Shown one piece after another: positions 15,199 to 22,632 of a DNA stretch of 22,746 bases (its first letter is position 1; the number at the start of each line of letters is the position of its first letter). Under the pieces are notes generated by a model. It saw nothing but the letters and a program-made list of their open reading frames with translations. It had not been told where the DNA came from and did no database searches. Made by a program: the position numbers and the translations under genes. The stretch comes from an uncultured Ileibacterium sp. (GTDB taxonomy: Bacteria > Bacillota > Clostridia > Peptostreptococcales > Anaerovoracaceae), in the NCBI GenBank assembly GCA_902488835.1, contig CABTXQ010000019.1, positions 1-22,746 of the forward strand, in the 5' to 3' direction.

Positions 15199-15217
15199 TA
15201 GCAAATATAGAAAAGTT

Positions 15218-16420
15218 TCATCTCACTTCATCCAGCACTTCAAAAATCTCCTTCTTCGTCCAAATTTCCGGAACCGGATAGAGGGGATTTGCTTCCTTAA
15301 GCGCTCTTTTTGCTATCTTCTCATAGTCCGTTTTAGATAAAGATTCTATCTTATCAGGAATTCCCATATCACGGTTATAGTTTTCAATCATAGAGATAAA
15401 CCTTTGTGATAGTTCTTTTCTACTTAGAGAAGGGGACTCCCCTAGAGCAATAGCTATTTCAGATAAACCTTTATAAGCCTTGATATTATACTTTCTTAAA
15501 ACCTTCGGAAGCAGAATCGCCATGGTTAGACCGTGAGGCATGCCATATAGCCCTCCAATGGCATGACCGATTGCGTGAACATAACCAACATAAGCTCTAG
15601 TGAAGGCTTTTCCAGCATTAAATGATGCCTCTAACATGTTTTGCCTCGCATCTATATTCTTCCCATCATTATAAGCTTTCAAAAGATTAGAATGAATTGC
15701 CACGAGCGACTTTATGGCATATGATTTAGATTCTTTACTGGAAAATTTATTGATATATGCTTCAATGCTGTGAGTCATGGCATCCATTCCTGTCTCGGCC
15801 GTAAGATGAGGAGGGAGGTCCTTTGTTAACTCTCCATCCAAAATTGCGTAATCAGGTAGAAGGCAGGGGTCATTTATTGGGTATTTATAATGAGTTTTCT
15901 CATCAGTCACTACTGCAGCCAAGGTACACTCTGAGCCTGTGCCAGCAGTAGTAGGTATGGCGATAAAAGTTGGAAGTTTTTTCCGAATCTTTAGAATACC
16001 TTTCATTTCAGCAACTGACAATTTTGGCTTTACTGCTCTTGCACCGACAATCTTGGAGAAATCTATTACGGATCCGCCACCAATAGCAAGAATACCGTTG
16101 CAATTATTGTTATTATAAAGAGCAACACCGTCTTCAATTGAGGAAATTGTGGGATCGGGTTTTACATTTGAAAATATGTGATATTCAATCCCCATACTCT
16201 TTAACTCATCTAAAGTTCCATTCAAATAACCTCTCTTTAGTGTACCATTTGTGGTCGCAATAAAAAGAGTGTGTACACTTTCTTCTTTCAGAATATAAGG
16301 AACCTTAGCAATTGAGCCGGGGCTACTGATTAACTTAATATCCTTCCATGGAAGTAAAGGCACTGCCAGTGACATTATAAATTGGTTTATTCGATACAAA
16401 CCTTTGACTATTACGTTCAT
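15218..16420 (-). CDS. Iron-containing (group III) alcohol dehydrogenase
   Basis: This is an NAD(P)-dependent group III dehydrogenase that interconverts aldehydes or ketones and alcohols. The nucleotide-binding motif is GGGSVIDFSK (114-123), the loop IPTTAGTGSE (155-164), and the metal ligands are D213, H217 (GMDAMTHSIEAY), H282 and H296 (GYVHAIGHAIGGLYGMPHG). The 14-residue gap between the last two ligands matches FucO-type enzymes. Its 400 residues are normal. It is the third gene of a minus-strand operon, one base after the aldolase stop, with AAAAGGA inside the aldolase 3' end as RBS. By analogy with fucose and rhamnose pathways it would reduce the aldehyde released by the aldolase, or oxidise an alcohol substrate. 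The exact substrate cannot be read from sequence. Iron-type enzymes are oxygen-sensitive, consistent with an anaerobe. Confidence 0.92.
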   Translation of the reverse strand: MNVIVKGLYRINQFIMSLAVPLLPWKDIKLISSPGSIAKVPYILKEESVHTLFIATTNGTLKRGYLNGTLDELKSMGIEYHIFSNVKPDPTISSIEDGVALYNNNNCNGILAIGGGSVIDFSKIVGARAVKPKLSVAEMKGILKIRKKLPTFIAIPTTAGTGSECTLAAVVTDEKTHYKYPINDPCLLPDYAILDGELTKDLPPHLTAETGMDAMTHSIEAYINKFSSKESKSYAIKSLVAIHSNLLKAYNDGKNIDARQNMLEASFNAGKAFTRAYVGYVHAIGHAIGGLYGMPHGLTMAILLPKVLRKYNIKAYKGLSEIAIALGESPSLSRKELSQRFISMIENYNRDMGIPDKIESLSKTDYEKIAKRALKEANPLYPVPEIWTKKEIFEVLDEVR

Positions 16421-16421
16421 T

Positions 16422-17396
16422 TTAATCCTTTTTCGAGTCTTTTAGCTTCGAATATTTTCTCTTATACACTTGATTCATTAATAGAGATTCAAAGAGGCTT
16501 ATAGGCTTATGACCTGAGACCTTGGCTACGGCTTGAGCTAGGAAGTTTTTTTCAAAAATGTGTTGTACAGCGGTGGCATCTTCAAAGTCTTTTCCCAAAC
16601 AGAATACTTCACCACCACCGAATACAACATTGTATTTACATGAGCTATCTGAACGAATTCCAACGATTTGTGCAAAATCGTCTAGATACGGTTTCATTAC
16701 AGTTTCTTTGTTAACACCGATTCCCTTCAAATGAATTATGGAATTTACATCAGGTCTTTTATCAAAAATCTTACGAGGCATTATTGAAGTTTCATCATTT
16801 CTATAAATTCTTGAGATATTCTTAGAAAAAGTTATGCCATGGCCAACTATTTCATTGAAATGTCTCTTGCAAGCTTCTTCAACCAATAAAGCATTTTCTA
16901 AGGCTGATTCCTCATCTTCACCCATGATTATAACACCGTGCATTTCTAGCAAAATAGCTTTGCATCCTGATGAAGAAGCTATGGAGTCTACGTTATTATG
17001 TAGTTTTTTTGTTCCGGGCAGTGAATAACTGCTTATCTTAATAGAATTTGCCCCAAGCTTTTCAGCCTCAGAATCTGTAAGCGGAATATCCCTTTTTAGG
17101 AGGGAGAGAGCAGAGCCGTAGGGCTGATGAGTATGGATAATCACATTAATATCAGGAAAACGGCGATATAGTGCTAAGTGCATGGGAGTTTCTGAAGAGG
17201 GTTTAATGCTTCCTTCGTAGGAACCGTCTTCGTGGACCTTTACCAAGTCTTTTTCTTCCATATTTTCATAACCCATTCCAGATGGGGTCACAAGAAAGCT
17301 TCCTTTAGCACCTTTGTCTCTTTTGCTTAAATTTCCCCAGGTCCTGAAAAGTAAACCCTGATTTATAGCTTCTCTTGCTAATTGAGGTATATTCAT
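16422..17396 (-). CDS. Class II aldolase/adducin family protein with C-terminal extension
   Basis: This is a zinc-dependent class II (fuculose-1-phosphate/ribulose-5-phosphate epimerase type) aldolase fold. The substrate loop TWGNLSKR (19-26) and PSG at 38-40 are present. The metal site is H88 and H90 (IIHTHQPYGSAL) with H153 (LLEMHGVIIMG). E69 and E111 to E112-region acids are catalytic candidates. The classic enzyme is about 215 residues; this one has 324. The C-terminal 120 residues (LDDFAQIVG, GGGEVFCLGKDFEDATAVQH, LAQAVAKVSGHKPIS) resemble the C-terminal part of a second aldolase-like domain, as seen in aldolase parts of bifunctional rhamnulose-type enzymes. It lies between the PLP enzyme (11-nt gap, AGGAG RBS) and the dehydrogenase. 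Likely reaction: cleavage of a phosphorylated sugar to DHAP or a relative plus an aldehyde. The substrate is unknown. Confidence 0.85.
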   Translation of the reverse strand: MNIPQLAREAINQGLLFRTWGNLSKRDKGAKGSFLVTPSGMGYENMEEKDLVKVHEDGSYEGSIKPSSETPMHLALYRRFPDINVIIHTHQPYGSALSLLKRDIPLTDSEAEKLGANSIKISSYSLPGTKKLHNNVDSIASSSGCKAILLEMHGVIIMGEDEESALENALLVEEACKRHFNEIVGHGITFSKNISRIYRNDETSIMPRKIFDKRPDVNSIIHLKGIGVNKETVMKPYLDDFAQIVGIRSDSSCKYNVVFGGGEVFCLGKDFEDATAVQHIFEKNFLAQAVAKVSGHKPISLFESLLMNQVYKRKYSKLKDSKKD

Positions 17397-17407
17397 TCTT
17401 TAGTCTC

Positions 17408-18865
17408 CTATAAACTTTCCAGTGGAACAACGTGAGAGAATACTCTATCAAAACCTTCCAGAGCTAAATCGAGGTCTTCTTTTGTATAAGCAGCGCTTGT
17501 GTATAGACGGCTACCGGCAAGAGTTACAAGACCCTCTGCCATATAAGCCGCTCCCATATGTTCCATTTCCTTTTTCCTTTTCGTAGTTTCCTTCAAAACA
17601 TTAGGAATTGTCCATGGCTTAGACCAGTTAATAGAAAAATGCATGGTTCCTACTGTTTCTAAATGGCAAATTGACCCTTGGTTAAAGGCTACGAAAGGAA
17701 GTGAGTGCTTATCTATCAATTTATTTAATCCGTCAGTCAGATAATCACCTGATTCATTAGCCTTTTCACAGGCACCGGCCTCTTTGATCAAACTAAGAGT
17801 ATGATATCCTGCAATACAAGAAATTGGAGTTGCAGCCAATGTACCACCAACAAGAGCTTTCTTTACGCCGGCTTCTATTCCTGCAGTTAGGAACTTCATA
17901 TAGTCCTTCTTCCCACCTATTCCGCCAGCTCCCGGATATCCACCTGCAATTACCTTACCAAATATTGTCAAATCAGGGTTAATGCCGAAATAACCTTGAG
18001 CTCCTCCAATGCCTAATCTAAATCCTGTTACAACCTCGTCAAATATGAGAAGGGCACCGTATTTGTCACAAAGGCTTCTAACACCTCTTAAAAATTCCTC
18101 TGATATCGGTCTTGTACCGCTTTCAGGGCCAACAGGTTCAATCAAAACTGCAGCAGTTCCACCTTTTATCTTTTTCGCTCTCAGTTTTGATTCAAGGCTA
18201 TTTAAATCACCAGGGAAGAATTCATCTGTATATTTGAACATCTTTCTTGGCACTCCATGAGCTTGTGTAAACTTGCTTCCCGGTATTCTTATGCCGTAGG
18301 CAAGCTGATCAGACCATCCATGATATGCTCCGCCCATTTTCAGAACGTGCTTATGCTTGGTTGCAAGTCTTGCAATCCTAATAGCTCCCATACATGCTTC
18401 TGTACCGGATCCGAACATACGAAACATATCAACAGAAGGCACGTTTTCGCAAATGAAATTAGCCAGCCTATACTCGTACTCATGAAAGAGTCCAGTCGAA
18501 GGATTTGACTCATTAAGGAGTTCAATTACCTTATCCCGAACTTCCTTAGGGTTTGACCCAAGTACAGTTGGTCCTCCTGCCTGAAGGAAGTCAAAGTATT
18601 TATTTCCATCAATATCTTCAAGTATATTTCCATTAGCTTTAGTAAATACTAGAGGGAAAGGATAGTTAAAGGCCAAATTATGTTGAACACCACCTGGGAT
18701 TCTTGTTTTTGCAATATCTATCATCTCTTTGCTTTTACCGCATTTTTTACCGTAATATTCATATTCATATTTCTTTAAAGCCTCAGGATCTATTGAATAA
18801 ATGGGACTTTCAATTAATTTATCCAGCTTATTAACAATTTCACTAACACCCTGTCTGTTAATCAT
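17408..18865 (-). CDS. Class III PLP aminotransferase / glutamate-1-semialdehyde aminomutase-like
   Basis: This is a fold-type I, class III PLP enzyme most like glutamate-1-semialdehyde 2,1-aminomutase. Landmarks, numbered from the ATG at 18865, are FGSGTEACMGAIRIAR (151-166, phosphate loop), YHGW (181-184), LIFDEVVTGFRLG (Asp276) and LTIFGKVIAGGYPGAGG (Lys304, the PLP Schiff base). At 485 residues it is longer than HemL (about 430). It lies with aldolase and dehydrogenase genes and not with heme genes, so a catabolic aminotransferase or aminomutase is more likely than tetrapyrrole synthesis. The ATG at 18865 is preceded by GGAGG at 18875-18871; a TTG four codons earlier overlaps that site and is rejected. 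It is the first gene of the minus-strand operon under the divergent promoter region controlled by TetR. The substrate is unknown. Confidence 0.87.
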   Translation of the reverse strand: MINRQGVSEIVNKLDKLIESPIYSIDPEALKKYEYEYYGKKCGKSKEMIDIAKTRIPGGVQHNLAFNYPFPLVFTKANGNILEDIDGNKYFDFLQAGGPTVLGSNPKEVRDKVIELLNESNPSTGLFHEYEYRLANFICENVPSVDMFRMFGSGTEACMGAIRIARLATKHKHVLKMGGAYHGWSDQLAYGIRIPGSKFTQAHGVPRKMFKYTDEFFPGDLNSLESKLRAKKIKGGTAAVLIEPVGPESGTRPISEEFLRGVRSLCDKYGALLIFDEVVTGFRLGIGGAQGYFGINPDLTIFGKVIAGGYPGAGGIGGKKDYMKFLTAGIEAGVKKALVGGTLAATPISCIAGYHTLSLIKEAGACEKANESGDYLTDGLNKLIDKHSLPFVAFNQGSICHLETVGTMHFSINWSKPWTIPNVLKETTKRKKEMEHMGAAYMAEGLVTLAGSRLYTSAAYTKEDLDLALEGFDRVFSHVVPLESL

Positions 18866-18879
18866 AATATCCTCCAAAA

Positions 18880-18935
18880 TGTCTTAATATATTTTTTAAA
18901 TAAATAGTGAGTCACGACTCATTTTTTGCTATAAT
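18880..18935. promoter_or_regulatory. Divergent promoters with TetR-type operator
   Basis: TGAGTCACGACTCA (18908-18921) is a perfect 6-bp palindrome with a 2-nt centre. On the plus strand a consensus -10 TATAAT (18930-18935) lies 16 nt from TGAGTC, so the palindrome covers the -35 region. On the minus strand GTGACT, 18 nt, TATATT also overlaps the palindrome. This arrangement suits repression of both the regulator-kinase unit and the aminotransferase operon by the TetR protein encoded next door. The -35 boxes are weak matches. That TetR binds here is inferred. Confidence 0.7.
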
Positions 18936-18960
18936 CATTGTAACATCAAAGGAAGAAAAA

Positions 18961-19614
18961 ATGAAGTATTGCACAGAACTATTTGAAAAACAAAATGAAG
19001 AGAAGCAAAACCGTATAATTGAAGCAGCAATTCTGGAATTTTCAGATAAAGGCTTTGAGAATGCCAACACCAATAGAATTGCAAGAGAAGCCAATATTTC
19101 CGTAGGCTCCTTGTTCAAATACTTTGAAAACAAAACAGATTTGTTTCTATATATAGTTAACCTAGCTGCAGCTGAACTTGAGAGCCAAATAAATAAAGTT
19201 CTCTCTATGGAAAAAGGTTTTTTTGATACTGTTGAAATTATCTTATCTTTAATACATGAATATTCAAAGACGGATAAGGCCCTTGTCAGACTCTATCACG
19301 AGATGACCTCAATCGGGCAGTCATCATTAATTGAGACGGTAGTATCAACATTGGAAAAATTAGCAGGGAGTGAATACAAGGAAATAATAAGGAAAGCTCA
19401 GAAAAGAGGAGAGATAAGAACCGATGTAGATCCGGTTATAGTAGCGTTTACACTGGATAATATTTTTATGTCACTTCAATTTTCATACGCCATGCCATAT
19501 TATCAGCTTAGGAAAAGGATTTTTCTCGGCGAAAACATAGATGACAGTGAGATAATTCAAGAAACCATGTCTATTTTGCGAAAAGCTCTAAGCTCAGAAG
19601 GAGGAAAAAGGTGA
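18961..19614 (+). CDS. TetR/AcrR-family transcriptional regulator
   Basis: This is a 217-residue TetR repressor. The N-terminal helix-turn-helix is classic: KQNRIIEAAILEFSDKGFEN, then TNRIAREANISVGSLFKYFE and KTDLFLYIV. The C-terminal ligand domain is helical and of normal size. The ATG at 18961 has AAAGGAAG 5 nt upstream. A longer reading from a GTG at 18907 runs through the operator and the -10 box and is rejected. The stop overlaps the kinase GTG start (GTGA), so the two are cotranslated. Position and palindrome suggest autoregulation and control of the divergent catabolic operon, with a pathway metabolite as inducer. The inducer is unknown. Confidence 0.92.
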   Translation: MKYCTELFEKQNEEKQNRIIEAAILEFSDKGFENANTNRIAREANISVGSLFKYFENKTDLFLYIVNLAAAELESQINKVLSMEKGFFDTVEIILSLIHEYSKTDKALVRLYHEMTSIGQSSLIETVVSTLEKLAGSEYKEIIRKAQKRGEIRTDVDPVIVAFTLDNIFMSLQFSYAMPYYQLRKRIFLGENIDDSEIIQETMSILRKALSSEGGKR

Positions 19615-21188
19615 ATATTATAAGTTATGACATTGGAACCACCGGGGTCAAAACATGTCTTTTCGAGGCAACGGACAGAATTAAGTTAATAGCCTCAGCT
19701 TTTGACGGCTACGAAATTAAGATCAGTCATGACGGTTCTGCAGAACAAGATCCTGATCAGTGGTGGAGCGCTATAGTCAATTCAACAAGGGAGATCATTG
19801 ATGAGGAAACCAAGATTGATGCAATAAGCTTTTGCTCTCAGATGCAGAGCCTTGTCCTTGTTGATAAGGAAGGCAGACACCTAAGACCATCTATGAGCTA
19901 CATGGATCAGAGGGCAGGGGAAATCAAGAAAAAAGTTCTTGAAAGAGGACTCAAGGTTTCAGGAATCAACATAACTAAGCTACTAAAAAGCCTATATCAC
20001 ACAGGGGCTGTGGCAGGATCTGTTAAGGATCCGGTATGGAAATACCTTTGGGTCAAGGAGAACGAGCCGGAAATATTTGCTAAAGTACATAAATGGCTAG
20101 ACGTTAAGGAAGCAATAATCGCAAGGATGACAAAAGAGTTTATCATGAGTGAGGACAGCGCCTTTGCGACTTTAATCTATGACATGAGGTCGAAAGAGAA
20201 GGTCTTTAGCAAGAGTATAATGAAAATGTTTGGTGTGGATCCAAATCACATGCCAAGAATTATTTCTTCAGAGGAGATAGCAGGATATTTAACAAAAGAG
20301 TCAGCCAAAGAACTGGGCCTCAAAGAGGGGATTCCTGTCTATGCAGGAGGGGGCGATGCTTCGCTGATTGGAGTTGGAGCAGGAGCTATTCTCCCGGGAG
20401 ATACTCACGTATATATGGGAACATCGGGCTGGGTATCCACTGTGACCACGAAAAATCTAATAGATACAAACGCAATGGTGGCTTCTGTAGTAGGAGCCTT
20501 TGAAGGTAAATACAACTATTTTGCCGAACTTGAAACCGCAGGAAAGTGCCTTGAATGGGTTAAGGACCACCTGGTATTAGATGAGATAAATGCTTATATT
20601 GAGAAAAAATCCATAACCGAGGAGGAGGCGATCTACACATCCCTTTATGAATATCTTTCAGAGGTAATGCTTAGGGCAAAACCGGGATCTGACGGAGTTA
20701 TCTTCACTCCTTGGCTACATGGAAACCGATGCCCATTTGAGGATTCAAATGCAAGGGGAATGTTCTTCAATATCTCTCTTGATACTGGAAAAACAGAGAT
20801 GCTTAGGGCTGTGATTGAAGGTGTATGTTATCATCTGAGATGGTTCTTTGAAGTCCATGATAAAAAACTAAAAACTCCAGATGTTGTTCGTTTTGTTGGC
20901 GGTGGTGCCCATTCGAAAACTACTAGCCAAATCCTGGCAGATGTAACCGGTAAAACAATTGTCACTGTAAAAGATCCACAGAATGTCGGAGCAGTAGGGG
21001 CTGCAATTATAGCTTACAAAGGTGCAAATCCTAACATCTCATGGGAAGCCTTGGTAGATAAGATAGAAGTCAACGAGACTTTTACACCAAATCCTGATAA
21101 CAAGGCTGTGTACGACAAAGGATATGAGGTGTTTAAGAATTTATATAAATCAAATAAAGAAAATTTTAGAAAAATGAATAAGCTGTAA
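19611..21188 (+). CDS. FGGY-family carbohydrate kinase (xylulokinase-like)
   Basis: This is an ATP-dependent sugar or polyol kinase of the FGGY family. The N-terminal phosphate motif is SYDIGTTGVKTCLF (4-17), and substrate-side elements EQDPDQWW and SFCSQMQSLVLVD follow. The hinge reads YAGGGDASLIGVGAG, then GTSGWVST. The C-terminal signature reads VRFVGGGAHSKTTSQILADV followed by QNVGAVGAAI. Its 525 residues are normal for the xylulokinase branch. The start is GTG at 19611 with GGAGG 5 nt upstream, overlapping the TetR stop by 4 nt. The enzyme would phosphorylate a ketose or polyol that the class II aldolase encoded divergently then cleaves. The family is secure; xylulokinase specificity is not claimed, because FGGY specificity is hard to read from sequence and no xylose isomerase is nearby. 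Confidence 0.92.
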   Translation: MNIISYDIGTTGVKTCLFEATDRIKLIASAFDGYEIKISHDGSAEQDPDQWWSAIVNSTREIIDEETKIDAISFCSQMQSLVLVDKEGRHLRPSMSYMDQRAGEIKKKVLERGLKVSGINITKLLKSLYHTGAVAGSVKDPVWKYLWVKENEPEIFAKVHKWLDVKEAIIARMTKEFIMSEDSAFATLIYDMRSKEKVFSKSIMKMFGVDPNHMPRIISSEEIAGYLTKESAKELGLKEGIPVYAGGGDASLIGVGAGAILPGDTHVYMGTSGWVSTVTTKNLIDTNAMVASVVGAFEGKYNYFAELETAGKCLEWVKDHLVLDEINAYIEKKSITEEEAIYTSLYEYLSEVMLRAKPGSDGVIFTPWLHGNRCPFEDSNARGMFFNISLDTGKTEMLRAVIEGVCYHLRWFFEVHDKKLKTPDVVRFVGGGAHSKTTSQILADVTGKTIVTVKDPQNVGAVGAAIIAYKGANPNISWEALVDKIEVNETFTPNPDNKAVYDKGYEVFKNLYKSNKENFRKMNKL

Positions 21189-21205
21189 AATTGGAGAAGT
21201 AAATT

Positions 21206-21661
21206 ATGAAAGAAGAAAATAAAAATGTGAATGAAAAAAAGCAAGGTGCAAAGGAGACATTAAGACAATCTGTGATGTTCACTCTTTTGTCCCTAAGTGC
21301 AGGTCTCGTGGAAGCAGGCTCTTTTGTTGTGTTGGATTTAGCTAATATTCCTTATTTCTGGGCACATTTAATATCGGTAACACTGAGCGTGCTATGGAAC
21401 TTTACACTCAATAGAAGATATACATTTAAGTCGGCTAATAACGTACCAATTGCTATGCTAAAGGTAGGACTGTTCTACCTGTTCTTCATTCCGATTACAG
21501 CGTACTTCGGACAGATGGCAAGCTCTGCCGGAATAAATGACTTCATAATTAAGGCTGTTACGATGCTACTTAACTTTGTAGGGGAATTCCTGTGGTGGAA
21601 GTTCGTTGTATTCTATGGAAGTGAAAATACGAATAGCTTGGCGAAGAAAAAATCAAAGTAG
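21206..21661 (+). CDS. GtrA-like membrane protein
   Basis: A 151-residue polytopic membrane protein with four hydrophobic segments (about 25-45, 50-65, 83-103 and 115-137). It carries the GtrA-family hallmark WNFTLNRRYTFKS (63-75) between the second and third segments, and a second motif VGEFLWWKFVVF near the C-terminus. GtrA proteins are thought to flip lipid-linked sugars or assist glycosyl transfer at the membrane. It lies 17 nt after the kinase gene, with RBS GGAGAAG, so it is probably cotranscribed. Its link to sugar catabolism is unclear, but a role in uptake or efflux of the substrate is conceivable. No other transporter gene is visible in the cluster. The charged N- and C-termini are probably cytoplasmic. 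Confidence 0.82.
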   Translation: MKEENKNVNEKKQGAKETLRQSVMFTLLSLSAGLVEAGSFVVLDLANIPYFWAHLISVTLSVLWNFTLNRRYTFKSANNVPIAMLKVGLFYLFFIPITAYFGQMASSAGINDFIIKAVTMLLNFVGEFLWWKFVVFYGSENTNSLAKKKSK

Positions 21662-21678
21662 GTGTTAATATATGTTGC

Positions 21679-21708
21679 TTGTATTAACAGGATATTTATC
21701 GTTATATT
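21679..21708 (+). promoter_or_regulatory. Candidate promoter of the XRE gene
   Basis: TTGTAT (21679-21684), 18 nt, TATATT (21703-21708), followed about 6 nt later by the RBS AAAGGAGG (21715-21722), could drive the XRE regulator. The -35 and spacing are acceptable but not strong, and the transcript would start very close to the RBS. Confidence 0.35.
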
Positions 21709-21730
21709 AATGCGAAAGGAGGTTTTCAGC

Positions 21731-22246
21731 ATGCTAAATGAAAATATTAAAATAGGCAGAAAATCTAAGGGACTTTCGCAGGATGAGCTCGCTATTAAAC
21801 TCAATGTCGTAAGGCAAACCGTGTCAAAGTGGGAAAGAGGATTATCCGTTCCTGATTCAGAAATTTTAATTGCGATATCAGAAATATTAGAAATCCCAGT
21901 TGGTAAATTATTAGGTGAAAATATTGAATTATCGAAGGCAGATCAATTAGAAGCAATTTCTCAAAAATTAGAGGTGATAAATCTTCAATTATCTAAGAAG
22001 AAAGAAGCAAGCAGAAAAATATTACATGCTACCATGATAGCATTAGGCATTGTATTGTTAATTATTTTCGCTCTTTTATTGACAATTAATGGCTCGTATT
22101 TAAATTGGGATTACAATAATCCTGAACTAGCTGCTGCTGGTGTATTGATCCATGGATTTGAATGGATTTTCGTTAGAGTGCTACCTATTGCGTTAATTGC
22201 ATTGATTGTTGGGATCTTTCTCACGAGAAAAAAGGGCTGCAGGTGA
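21731..22246 (+). CDS. Membrane-anchored XRE-family regulator
   Basis: This is a 171-residue protein with an N-terminal Cro/C1-type HTH (about 5-60: IGRKSKGLSQDELAIKLN, VVRQTVSKWERGLSVPD) and a linker LEAISQKLEVINLQLSKKKE. Two transmembrane segments follow at about 99-120 (ALGIVLLIIFALLLTI) and 145-165 (LPIALIALIVGIFL), and the end is basic, TRKKGCR. The 'VRQTVSKWERGLSVPDSE' pattern is typical of Firmicute regulators that combine an XRE domain with a short membrane tail. The ATG at 21731 follows AAAGGAGG by 8 nt; the frame extends upstream to 21662 but lacks a site there. It stands alone, with a strong terminator after it. Target genes are unknown. It could respond to membrane or cell-envelope state. 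Confidence 0.88.
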   Translation: MLNENIKIGRKSKGLSQDELAIKLNVVRQTVSKWERGLSVPDSEILIAISEILEIPVGKLLGENIELSKADQLEAISQKLEVINLQLSKKKEASRKILHATMIALGIVLLIIFALLLTINGSYLNWDYNNPELAAAGVLIHGFEWIFVRVLPIALIALIVGIFLTRKKGCR

Positions 22247-22288
22247 TGAATGCCAAGTCCGAACAATGCTAAATAACTGTGTTGATAT

Positions 22289-22319
22289 AAAAGCCTTCCA
22301 AAACTTTGGAAGGCTTTTT
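22289..22319 (+). terminator. Strong intrinsic terminator after the XRE gene
   Basis: AAAAGCCTTCCAAA (22289-22302) and TTTGGAAGGCTTTT (22305-22318) form a perfect 14-bp stem with a 2-nt apparent loop. The central A-T pairs probably open to a larger loop. A T-tract ends the stem. It is 42 nt downstream of the XRE stop. Confidence 0.92.
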
Positions 22320-22393
22320 GGTAATGTGGATATGTAAACATCGTTTCCAATATTTATTTTTCCTCTTATTAATAATTAATGAAAATGTTATAA

Positions 22394-22595
22394 TTTATAA
22401 AACAACTTGTTCGTATTGATAGGGTTGAGTTAAAGCAATTAGAAACAGATAAGAGATTGGAAGAGGTCTTCAACTACATAGCTAAAAATACTGAGGTTAA
22501 GCAAAATATTTTTTTCAACGGACTAAAATACCTTTGAAATTACAAAGATTGAGGATAAGGATTTGATTAATAGTTTGATAAATAAGGTGAGGTAG
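22394..22595 (+). pseudogene. ORF6N/RhuM-like protein relic with internal deletion
   Basis: The first frame (22394-22537) reads RIDRVELKQLETDKRLEEVF, then NYIAKNTEVKQNIFFNG, a pattern I recognise from the linker after the ORF6N domain in phage-like proteins that end in a phospholipase-D-like region. It lacks both the N-terminal domain and a start. A second frame (22533-22595) reads FEITKIEDKDLINSLINKVR and then stops, resembling the C-terminal end of the same kind of protein. The middle (about 100 or more residues) is missing. So this is a relic deleted at both the front and the interior. Similar ORF6N proteins reside in prophages and ICEs. Frames were read by eye, so the boundary between fragments is approximate. 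Confidence 0.6.
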
Positions 22596-22632
22596 AAAGA
22601 AGAAATATCGCAGTGTTCGATCTTCCTTTTGC

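Noticed and set aside
17408..18865. HemL in heme synthesis
   Set aside because: The motifs fit the family, but the context is sugar-type catabolism under TetR control and no tetrapyrrole gene is near.
18866..18877. TTG start for the aminotransferase on the minus strand
   Set aside because: The TTG overlaps the GGAGG site that serves the ATG at 18865.
18907..18960. GTG start 18 codons upstream of the TetR ATG
   Set aside because: The extension runs through the palindromic operator and the TATAAT box; the ATG at 18961 has its own ribosome binding site and matches the usual TetR N-terminus.
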